From Acidobacteriota bacterium (GTDB lineage Bacteria > Acidobacteriota > Blastocatellia > Pyrinomonadales > Pyrinomonadaceae), in contig JADYZI010000431.1 in the NCBI GenBank assembly GCA_020853255.1, forward strand, positions 1-6,946: a stretch of DNA of 6,946 nucleotides, given 5' to 3'. The translations under genes and the position numbers were made by a program. The notes under the pieces were generated by a model. That model saw nothing but the letters and a program-made list of their open reading frames with translations, searched no databases and was not told the origin of the DNA. Shown one piece after another: positions 1-5,386 of this stretch. How positions within the stretch are numbered: the first letter of the stretch is position 1; each line of letters opens with the position of its first letter.

Positions 1-785
1 GCGGCCAGGCCGAGGCGGACGCGTTCGGCGAGCAGGAATTTTCTTTTTACCGCCAGCCAGGAAGCCGACGGCGGTTCGGTAATGCGGTCAAGCAGCAGGG
101 AAACAAGGTCATAGGCCGCCGAGCCGACGCGTGCGTCCTGATGATCGATAATATGAAGCTGGCCGGCGGAATCGACCATCAAATTTGCGGCGTGAAAATC
201 ACGGTGACAAAGCACGGCCGCACGTGATTCAAGTTCGCGGCTGAGTTCAAGAAATTCGTGTTGTAAGGCTGCGGTTTCGGCTTCCGCGAGCGGCTTTTTG
301 AGATATGTCTCAAAATAATGCGTGCGAAAAAATTCAAGCTCCCACATCAGCTTTTCGGTATCGAACTTCAGGCGTGAGGCGATAGAATTCGCATCAAAGG
401 CAAGAGTGGTCGTTTTTTGAATTTGCGCTATCAGCGTGATCGCTTCGTCGATCAACGCTTCTTTTTCCTGCGGCTGCGACCGCTGAAGAACATCGCGTAG
501 GATCGTGTCGCCGAAATCTTCCTGCACGATCACGCCGAGTGCTTCATCAAGATCAAAAATGTTTGCTACGGGCAGGCCGCCAGCTTTAAAGAGCTTCGTT
601 ACATCCAGATAGCTCTGTTCGGCTTCGACAAATGGTTCGGGATAAACGCACGCGATCGCATGCTTTCCACGCCAGCTGATACGAAAATATTCGCGCGTCG
701 ATGCGTCCGGCGTTAGCTGCTGAAAATTAAGCGGCTCATTTCGCGCGGTGAGAAATTGCTCAAGCCTGGTTTGGTGATCGGACAT
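1..785 (-). CDS. amgK: AmgK-type aminoglycoside-phosphotransferase-fold sugar kinase (3' end cut off)
   Basis: Reading leftward from the ATG at 785-783 gives 261 residues with no stop, so the C-terminus lies outside the window; family members are about 330-350 aa. The N-lobe shows LTPDASTREYFRI (about residues 24-36), the nucleotide-binding strand-turn typical of AmgK/COG3178 kinases, and VIVQEDFGD (about 86-93). The C-lobe has the catalytic loop HRDFHAANL (194-202, Asp196) and the metal-binding IIDHQDAR (212-219, Asp214), followed by YDLVSLLLD. AmgK phosphorylates the anomeric hydroxyl of MurNAc/GlcNAc in the cytoplasm for peptidoglycan recycling. The nucleotidyltransferase gene just upstream on the same strand supports that role. 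No Shine-Dalgarno precedes the start, which sits 3 bp from a REP-like hairpin. No in-frame start exists close upstream. Substrate is inferred; another small-molecule kinase of the APH fold is possible. Confidence 0.85.
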   Translation of the reverse strand, partial: MSDHQTRLEQFLTARNEPLNFQQLTPDASTREYFRISWRGKHAIACVYPEPFVEAEQSYLDVTKLFKAGGLPVANIFDLDEALGVIVQEDFGDTILRDVLQRSQPQEKEALIDEAITLIAQIQKTTTLAFDANSIASRLKFDTEKLMWELEFFRTHYFETYLKKPLAEAETAALQHEFLELSRELESRAAVLCHRDFHAANLMVDSAGQLHIIDHQDARVGSAAYDLVSLLLDRITEPPSASWLAVKRKFLLAERVRLGLA

Positions 786-788
786 AAT

Positions 789-877
789 CGGAACGCCGGC
801 GTCCCGCCGGCGGGCATATTCCTTTTCGACGCAAGTTGCAAAACATACTACTCGCCAGCGGGACGCTGGCGTTCCGG
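789..877. repeat. Inverted pair of REP-like hairpins between murU-like and amgK-like genes
   Basis: Two GC-rich units of about 24 bp face each other. The left unit (789-812) holds a perfect 8-bp stem, CGCCGGCG (794-801) and CGCCGGCG (805-812), with loop TCC. The right unit (853-876) holds CGCCAGCG (853-860) and CGCTGGCG (864-871), with loop GGA. The right unit, reverse-complemented, matches the left one except for a compensated pair of changes (CCAGC/GCTGG against CCGGC/GCCGG), so the stem is kept. The about 40-bp spacer contains GCAAGTTGC. This is BIME-like architecture. It occupies nearly the whole gap between two co-directional genes, where such elements may stabilise mRNA ends or uncouple expression. 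It is unrelated in sequence to the longer elements to the right. Confidence 0.8.
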
Positions 878-890
878 CAACTCTCCTTCC

Positions 891-1889
891 TTAATTTAGC
901 GGCACGATATAGTTCTCACCTTGAATATAGCCCTTGATCGCCTTCTCGGGAATTTCGTCGCAGGTCCTTACCATATCCGCACGGACGATGGCGGCGTTTT
1001 CGAAGTGTTCTCCGGCGCCTATTGATACGCCGTCGGCGATTATTGTGCGATATAGATGTGCGTCGTCGGCGACTGAGACATCGTCCCACAGCACAGAATC
1101 GCGTATCGAAGCTCCGGGCGAAATATGACAATTGGCGCCGACAAAAACATCGCTTTCTGTCATCATCGCAAGCGAAATATCGAGATACCGCGGAATTGTC
1201 GAGAGTTCGAACCAGTTACCGTCGGCAACATGCGCGGCTATTTTTTCTCCGCGGGCCATTGCGGGTTTGTAAACGTCGGTCACTGTGTCAGAAAAAACCC
1301 CGCGCGGGATAAAGTCAAAGATGCGCGGGTCGGCAACGTGTATGCCGGTAAACATCAACGGCGTGGCTGGCTGGTGTTCGGCGTCGCGGATCTCTTCCTC
1401 GGTCTGCGGCGTTGCCATTCCGCTAAATCCGGCGATGTATCCGTCAGCCGTATCGACCACCGTAAATCTTTCGCGTTTATGATTTTCTTTCAAGACCATT
1501 GTCGCGAAAGCCCCGGACCTTTTATGAGTTTCGACGGCGGCGGCAATGTCGATGTCGGTGATTATTTTTCCGTTCACTATTAAGAACGTGTCGTCTTCGA
1601 GCAAATGTCGGGCATTGTCGAGCGCTCCGCCGGTGCCCAGAATGTTCGGCTGTTCTATTGTGTATTCAATTTTAACGCCGAACCTGTCCCCGTCGCCCAG
1701 GGCATCGATGACAGAGGCCGGCTGATGATGCAGGTTAACGATCATTTCCTTGAATCCATACCGCGCCAAATATTCAGCGACATAGCCGACCAGCGGCTTT
1801 CCCAAAAATGGAATCGCCGGTTTTGTACGGTCAATTGTGAGTGGAAACAGCCGCGTCCCAAACCCGGCCGCAAGGATCATTGCTTTCAT
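891..1889 (-). CDS. murU: Sugar-1-phosphate nucleotidyltransferase, MurU-like with C-terminal left-handed beta-helix
   Basis: The product is 332 aa. It opens with MKAMILAAGFGTRLFPLT, the GxGTRLxPxT pyrophosphorylase signature, with Lys23 in the following TKP. GTGGAL at 85-90 and ITDID at 110-114 continue the Rossmann-like catalytic domain. The tail (about 245-332) has hexapeptide-like turns (VGANCHISPGASIRDSVLW and following) predicting a left-handed beta-helix. The family joins a sugar 1-phosphate to NTP, giving NDP-sugar and pyrophosphate. Linkage to an AmgK-like kinase suggests MurNAc-1-phosphate uridylyltransferase, but Pseudomonas MurU is only about 223 aa and lacks the helix, so mannose- or glucose-1-phosphate specificity remains possible. 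The usual NGD metal-site Asp is Lys108 here (NGK), which is odd. I chose ATG 1889 over an in-frame TTG at 1895 because MKAMILAAG is the normal family N-terminus. A promoter lies just upstream. It is first in a two-gene unit. Confidence 0.85.
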   Translation of the reverse strand: MKAMILAAGFGTRLFPLTIDRTKPAIPFLGKPLVGYVAEYLARYGFKEMIVNLHHQPASVIDALGDGDRFGVKIEYTIEQPNILGTGGALDNARHLLEDDTFLIVNGKIITDIDIAAAVETHKRSGAFATMVLKENHKRERFTVVDTADGYIAGFSGMATPQTEEEIRDAEHQPATPLMFTGIHVADPRIFDFIPRGVFSDTVTDVYKPAMARGEKIAAHVADGNWFELSTIPRYLDISLAMMTESDVFVGANCHISPGASIRDSVLWDDVSVADDAHLYRTIIADGVSIGAGEHFENAAIVRADMVRTCDEIPEKAIKGYIQGENYIVPLN

Positions 1890-1903
1890 AGCCAAACATT
1901 GAA

Positions 1904-1940
1904 GGCAAAACTACTTTACGGCACGCACGCGTGTTTTGCC
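1904..1940. promoter_or_regulatory. Inverted repeat overlapping the murU-like promoter (candidate operator)
   Basis: GGCAAAAC (1904-1911) and GTTTTGCC (1933-1940) are perfect 8-bp inverted halves with centres 29 bp apart, close to three helical turns. One half overlaps the predicted -35 box and the other the predicted transcription start of the leftward murU-like gene. A second small palindrome, CACGC-AC-GCGTG, lies between them. The arrangement fits a repressor or activator site; no regulator is encoded nearby, so this is inference. Confidence 0.35.
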
Positions 1941-1942
1941 AA
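1913..1942 (-). promoter_or_regulatory. Sigma70-like promoter for the murU-like/amgK-like unit
   Basis: On the minus strand TTGGCA (1942-1937, five of six to TTGACA) is followed after 18 bp by TAAAGT (1918-1913, four of six to TATAAT). The start of transcription would fall near 1906, about 17 nt before the ATG at 1889. The rest of the 1890-2007 gap shows no gene and no clear plus-strand promoter for the transporter. Confidence 0.4.
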
Positions 1943-2007
1943 TCACAGTAAAAAGCCGCCGGACTGTGCGGACTTCAGAGTTTTGTATTACTGTATCTTC
2001 TCAAGCT

Positions 2008-2172
2008 CCCCTCCTTACAAAGGAGGGGTGGATGCGGCTGTCTTTTTGCCGCAGACGGGGTGGTTCTTCTGCGTGGCGACGAATCAACAGGAAATAATAT
2101 TGAGTATATGTGACATTAAAAGAACCACCCCGTCAGCCGAAGCGGCTGCCACCCCTCCTTGGTAAGGAGGGG
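2008..2172 (-). repeat. Compound palindromic element, copy A (165 bp, inverted relative to copies B and C)
   Basis: In minus orientation the first arm has the outer hairpin CCCCTCCTT-ACC-AAGGAGGGG and the inner hairpin AGCCG-CTT-CGGCT, followed by GGGGTGGTTCT. The core includes GTCACATATACTCAATAT, shared with copy B. The second arm begins GAACCACCCC and ends with the same kind of outer hairpin, loop TGT. Its inner hairpin is TGCGGC, a 9-nt loop, then GCCGCA, different in sequence from the GGCCT/AGGCC hairpin of B and C but again a hairpin. The end facing right is 18 bp from the transporter start codon. It carries AAGGAGG (2164-2170), a perfect Shine-Dalgarno that pairs within the hairpin. No transposase is encoded, so it would be a non-autonomous MITE/BIME-like element. 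Confidence 0.9.
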
Positions 2173-2190
2173 AAATGGGATGAAAGCTTC

Positions 2191-3537
2191 ATGGAAAAGA
2201 ACAACCGCAAAGAGATCTTTGGGTGGATGGTATATGACTGGGCGAACTCTGCCTTTTTTACAACGACCATCGGCGTGCTGCTTGGGCCTTTTATGCTTGG
2301 GCTGGCGGAAAAGGCATTGGGGCCGGACGGAATTATTTTCGATCTCGGGATCTTTCAGGTAACGCCAAAGGGCTTTCCGGCTTTCTGCACGGCGGTCTCG
2401 GTCGTTTCGATGGTCATATTCCTGCCGGTCCTGGGAGCGATCGCCGATTATACGCATCTCAAAAAGAAGCTGATGGCCTTGTTTTGCTACGCCGGCGTTA
2501 TCGCGGGCGGGCTTTTATTTTTTGTAACGGAATCTTATCTCGTCTGCGGACTGCTTTTTATCACTTCGAGCATGTTCTTTGCCGCGGCAAATGTTTTTTA
2601 TAACGCTTTTCTTATCGACATAACGACCGAAGACCGGCGCGACAAGGTCTCGAGTTACGGCTATGGATTGGGATATTTGAGCGGCTTTATAATGCTTGTG
2701 CTAGATCTTCTGTTCATCTCCAACGCCGGGCGGTTTGGTATTTCGACAGCTCTGGCGGTGCGGATCTGCTTTCTCGCCGCGTCGCTTTGGTGGGGAGTTT
2801 TTGCGGTCATCACGTTTTATTTGCTCAAAACCCGCCAGCCGGAAAAAGGCGTTCCTGAAAACAGCAATATCATCACCGTCGGTTTTAGCGAGCTCTGGCA
2901 AACCCTGCGGGAACTCAGGCGGCTGCGGTTCACGCTTTTGTTCCTTATCGCCTATCTTTTTTATAACGACGGAATTCAGACAGTTATCTTGCAGTCATCG
3001 GTCTTTATTTCCTACGAACTGTTCACGTCAAAAGGTGTCGAAGTTGACAACGCGTTCTTGATAATAATTTTCTGCATCGCACAGATATCGGCGTTTGCAG
3101 GAGCGTTGATCTTTGAACGCATCGCAAGGTTTCTGGGTTCGAAACGGACAATTATCCTGTCGCTTATCATCTGGTCCGGCATCGTGATCTATGCATACGC
3201 GTTTTTTCAAACCAAAACACAGGCATATTTAATGGGCGCGGTTATCGGAATGGTGCTGGGTGCGGCACAGGCATTGTCGCGGTCGCTTTATTCGCAAATG
3301 ATCCCCGCGGGAAGAGAATCATCATTCTTCGGCCTTTATGAAATTTCCGAAAAGGGAACTTCGTGGATGGGCCAGTTGATGTTCACCATCATTGTGGGCG
3401 CGACCGGCTCTTTCCGGTACGCAATACTAGGCCTCGTCTTCTTCTTTATCGCCGGAAGTGTTGTACTTCTATTTACGGACACCACACGGGCGATCCATGA
3501 AGCGGGGAATTTGACACCGGAGGAAGTGGAAAGGTGA
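2191..3537 (+). CDS. UMF1/Atg22-type major facilitator superfamily transporter
   Basis: The product is 448 aa and strongly hydrophobic, with about 12 predicted membrane segments. The N-terminal GWMVYDWANSAF (11-22) is the hallmark of the UMF1/Atg22 group (MFS family with the yeast vacuolar amino-acid exporter Atg22). GAIADYTHLKKK (82-93) resembles MFS motif A after segment 2. GAAQALSRSLYSQMIP (357-372) and SSFFGLYEISEKGTSWMGQL (377-396) are the other family-specific blocks. It sits in the inner membrane. Bacterial substrates are not established, and none can be read from the sequence. I place the start at ATG 2191, directly before the conserved WMVYDWANSAF region. An in-frame ATG at 2110 would add 27 residues translated from repeat A. 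The only strong Shine-Dalgarno is 20 nt away, inside that repeat. The gene is divergent from the murU-like unit and bracketed by inverted copies of one repeat. Confidence 0.9.
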   Translation: MEKNNRKEIFGWMVYDWANSAFFTTTIGVLLGPFMLGLAEKALGPDGIIFDLGIFQVTPKGFPAFCTAVSVVSMVIFLPVLGAIADYTHLKKKLMALFCYAGVIAGGLLFFVTESYLVCGLLFITSSMFFAAANVFYNAFLIDITTEDRRDKVSSYGYGLGYLSGFIMLVLDLLFISNAGRFGISTALAVRICFLAASLWWGVFAVITFYLLKTRQPEKGVPENSNIITVGFSELWQTLRELRRLRFTLLFLIAYLFYNDGIQTVILQSSVFISYELFTSKGVEVDNAFLIIIFCIAQISAFAGALIFERIARFLGSKRTIILSLIIWSGIVIYAYAFFQTKTQAYLMGAVIGMVLGAAQALSRSLYSQMIPAGRESSFFGLYEISEKGTSWMGQLMFTIIVGATGSFRYAILGLVFFFIAGSVVLLFTDTTRAIHEAGNLTPEEVER

Positions 3538-3552
3538 GAATAATATCCGGCT

Positions 3553-3702
3553 CCCCTCCTTGCCAAGGAGGGGTGGCAGCCGCTTCGGCTGACGGGGTGG
3601 TTCTCTGAACGTCACATATACTCAATATCATTTCACGTTGGTTTCTCGCCACGAATAAGAACCACCCCGGCCTGAAGGCCACCCCTCCTTTGTAAGGAGG
3701 GG
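3553..3702 (+). repeat. Compound palindromic element, copy B (150 bp)
   Basis: It starts 15 bp after the transporter stop. The left arm has CCCCTCCTT-GCC-AAGGAGGGG, then AGCCG-CTT-CGGCT, then GGGGTGGTTCT (3594-3604). The core of about 52 bp contains GTCACATATACTCAATAT. The right arm runs AGAACCACCCC (3658-3668), GGCCT-GA-AGGCC, and CCCCTCCTT-TGT-AAGGAGGGG. The 11-bp GGGGTGGTTCT/AGAACCACCCC pair also closes the two arms on each other, so the whole unit can fold as a cruciform. With its flank AATATCCGGCT (3542-3552) it forms a 173-bp direct repeat with copy C. A hairpin here could protect the 3' end of the transporter mRNA; there is no T-run, so a classical terminator is unlikely. Confidence 0.92.
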
Positions 3703-3725
3703 AACTGGAGAATGAATATCCGGCT

Positions 3726-3875
3726 CCCCTCCTTACCAAGGAGGGGTGGCAGCCGCTTCGGCTGACGGGGTGGTTCTCTGAGCGTCACAAATCTTCAATA
3801 TTATTCCATGTTGGTTTCTCGCGACGCATAAGAACCACCCCGGCCTAAAGGCCACCCCTCCTTTGTAAGGAGGGG
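3726..3875 (+). repeat. Compound palindromic element, copy C (150 bp)
   Basis: It has the same orientation and length as copy B, with the same flank AATATCCGGCT at 3715-3725. By eye it differs from B at about 11 positions: one in the loop of the first outer hairpin (ACC for GCC), one in the loop of the right inner hairpin (AA for GA), and the rest in the central core. All stems are identical. Its first arm matches the first arm of copy A. It ends 8 bp before the -35 box of the promoter for the LOG-like gene. Confidence 0.92.
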
Positions 3876-3883
3876 AGTTAATT

Positions 3884-3911
3884 TTGTGCGCAAGGTGAGT
3901 GTCGATATAAT
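3884..3911 (+). promoter_or_regulatory. Sigma70-like promoter for the LOG-like/AIM24 pair
   Basis: A perfect TATAAT lies at 3906-3911. A weak -35, TTGTGC (3884-3889, three of six), stands 16 bp upstream. Transcription would start near 3918, about 18 nt before the GTG at 3936. The site directly adjoins repeat C. Confidence 0.55.
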
Positions 3912-3920
3912 AACCCCGAC

Positions 3921-3927
3921 AAAGAGG
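3921..3927 (+). promoter_or_regulatory. Shine-Dalgarno AAAGAGG fixing the GTG start
   Basis: AAAGAGG is 8 nt before GTG 3936, the only well-placed initiator before the conserved IVTIFGGSR strand. This supports a GTG start. Confidence 0.55.
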
Positions 3928-3935
3928 CTTCGATT

Positions 3936-4490
3936 GTGATCGAAAATACTGAGGGAAAGATCGTAACTATATTTGGCGGCTCGAGGTGTACTGAGGGCAC
4001 GCCTGAGTACCGTGAGGCACGGGCATTGGGCGCCAGGCTGGCTGAAGCGGGATTTACTATTTGCACCGGAGGTTATCTGGGCGTGATGGAAGCGGCCTCG
4101 CGCGGTGCGCGGGAAAACGGCGGACGTGTTTTTGGGATCGTGATGAACCAGTTCAAGTCCGAACCGAACCGCTATCTTACCGACAAGGTCGCGACGGACC
4201 ATTTCTATGACCGGCTGCAGAATCTGATCATGCGGTCAGTCGGCTTTGTTGCATTTCGCGGCGGTATGGGGACGGTTACGGAAGTTTCGCTTGTCTGGAA
4301 CAAATTGCAGACCGGAGTTCTTGCACCGCGGCCGATAGTTTTGGTCGGCGAATGCTGGCGGCCCGTGGTCGATTGCTGGGCCGAAAATCTGGCAGTGTCC
4401 AGCTATGATATCTCGCTTCTGGATTTTGCGGCCGATGCGGGAGAGGCGGCCGAGATCGTGATATCAAAATCGAAAGGAGTTGTTGTTTGA
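3936..4490 (+). CDS. LOG-like Rossmann-fold nucleotide-binding protein
   Basis: The product is 184 aa, starting at GTG. It is a single Rossmann domain of the LOG/TIGR00730-TIGR00725 type. IVTIFGGSR (9-17) is the first strand and loop, TGGYLGVMEAASRGA (44-58) the GGxxGxMEA block, and RGGMGTVTEV (108-117) the equivalent of PGGxGTxxE. The glycines, Thr113 and Glu116 are kept but Pro is replaced by Arg108. DRLQNLIMRS (92-101) stands where LOG proteins carry the RK helix. LOG enzymes release the base from cytokinin nucleoside monophosphates, and bacterial relatives act on nucleotides generally. The changed motif means hydrolase activity here is not assured; a nucleotide-binding role is the safer reading. 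The older 'lysine decarboxylase' label for this family is a misannotation. It overlaps the next gene by 1 nt. Confidence 0.85.
   Translation: MIENTEGKIVTIFGGSRCTEGTPEYREARALGARLAEAGFTICTGGYLGVMEAASRGARENGGRVFGIVMNQFKSEPNRYLTDKVATDHFYDRLQNLIMRSVGFVAFRGGMGTVTEVSLVWNKLQTGVLAPRPIVLVGECWRPVVDCWAENLAVSSYDISLLDFAADAGEAAEIVISKSKGVVV
4473..4479 (+). promoter_or_regulatory. Shine-Dalgarno AAAGGAG for the AIM24 gene
   Basis: AAAGGAG lies 10 nt before ATG 4490, inside the end of the LOG-like gene. It decides for ATG 4490 over the in-frame TTG at 4487. Stop and start share one base (TGATG), implying translational coupling. Confidence 0.75.
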
Positions 4491-5386
4491 TGAATTGTCC
4501 GAAATGCACAATGCCGCTTTTGGCGGATGCAAGATTTTGCGGGTCGTGCGGCGCAACGCTGGAACCTTTCGCGGGATCGCCGCCGGTACAGCCGACGCCT
4601 GCTGTCCAGGGCGGACAACAGCAAAACCCGCCCGGAGGTGCTTTTCAGTTTGACGCGGACGGCCGGGGACAAGGCCGTGGATATACGTGGGCCGTTGAGC
4701 ATCCGGGATCTTTTGCTTTGGCGGTCGTAAACCTTGCGGCGGAACAATCGATCTCAGCCGAAGCAGGTGCGATGGTGTCAATGTCCGCAAATATCGAACT
4801 GCAATCAAACCTGAAAGGCGGCGTGGTCGGAGCATTGAAACGCGCGGTCGGCGGCGAGTCGGCATTTGTTTCTACTTTTACAGCTCGCGGCGGGCCCGGT
4901 GAAGTTACTTTTGCACCCGGATCTCCGGGCGATGTGGCGGGAATTGAAATGAACGATCAAACATTCATGGTGCAGTCAAGTTCATATCTCGCGGGTGATA
5001 CAAGCCTGAATGTTGACACAAAATTCGGCGGAGCAAAATCATTCTTTGGCGGCGAAGGCCTGTTCGTCCTGCAAGTTTCCGGCCGGGGACTCCTTCTTGT
5101 TTCGTCGTTCGGTTCCATTCACCGAAAAACGCTCCGGCCGGGCGAGCGGTATGTTATCGACACAGGCCACCTTGTCGCGTGGGAAGGCCACATGCAGTAC
5201 AACCTGCGGAAAGCGGCAAGCGGATTTTTTAAGAGCTTTTTGAGCGGCGAAGGAATGGTCGCCGAATTTGCGGGCCCCGGCGAGGTCCTGATCCAGACAC
5301 GCAACCTGGCCGCATTTGCGGGCCTGTTAAAACCGTTCTTTCCGTCACAGGGCGGAGGCGGCGGCGGATTTAGTTTTGGGAGTTAG
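4490..5386 (+). CDS. Zinc-ribbon AIM24 (TIGR00266/DUF124) family protein
   Basis: The product is 298 aa in three parts. Residues 3-20 are a zinc ribbon with CPKC and CGSC (Cys3, Cys6, Cys17, Cys20). Residues about 25-60 are a Pro/Gln/Gly-rich linker. Residues about 62-285 are an AIM24-type beta-rich domain, seen in AEQSISAEAGAMVSMSANIE, GGESAFVSTFTA, FGGEGLFVLQVSGRGLLLVSSFGS and GEGMVAEFAGPGEVLIQTR. The tail is six glycines followed by FSFGS. No signal peptide or membrane segment is visible, so it is predicted cytoplasmic. The family is named after yeast mitochondrial AIM24; its biochemical role in bacteria is unknown. Stop-start overlap with the LOG-like gene suggests the two are made together. 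The zinc ribbon may mediate a protein contact (inference). Confidence 0.9.
   Translation: MNCPKCTMPLLADARFCGSCGATLEPFAGSPPVQPTPAVQGGQQQNPPGGAFQFDADGRGQGRGYTWAVEHPGSFALAVVNLAAEQSISAEAGAMVSMSANIELQSNLKGGVVGALKRAVGGESAFVSTFTARGGPGEVTFAPGSPGDVAGIEMNDQTFMVQSSSYLAGDTSLNVDTKFGGAKSFFGGEGLFVLQVSGRGLLLVSSFGSIHRKTLRPGERYVIDTGHLVAWEGHMQYNLRKAASGFFKSFLSGEGMVAEFAGPGEVLIQTRNLAAFAGLLKPFFPSQGGGGGGFSFGS

Noticed and set aside
1605..2165. Plus-strand open frame of 186 codons
   Set aside because: It lies antisense to the nucleotidyltransferase and runs into repeat A; no recognisable domain.
2110..2190. Longer transporter reading frame beginning at ATG 2110
   Set aside because: The extra 27 residues come from repeat A and do not resemble the family, whose conserved N-terminus begins right after ATG 2191.
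3553..3573. Rho-independent terminator after the transporter
   Set aside because: The 9-bp hairpin is strong but no U-run follows, and the same hairpin occurs at both ends of every repeat copy, including before genes.
3473..3739. Minus-strand open frame with PPYKGGV-like and PPWQGGE-like segments
   Set aside because: It is translated largely from repeats B and C; such peptides are a common artefact of this type of repeat.
3553..3875. CRISPR-like tandem repeats
   Set aside because: There are only two units of 150 bp with internal hairpins and no short repeat-spacer pattern or cas gene.
3801..4202. Minus-strand open frame of 133 codons
   Set aside because: It is a shadow of repeat C and the LOG-like gene, with no domain and no promoter or ribosome site.
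4464..4865. Arg-rich minus-strand open frame
   Set aside because: It is antisense to the zinc-ribbon/AIM24 gene, with low-complexity composition typical of a shadow frame.
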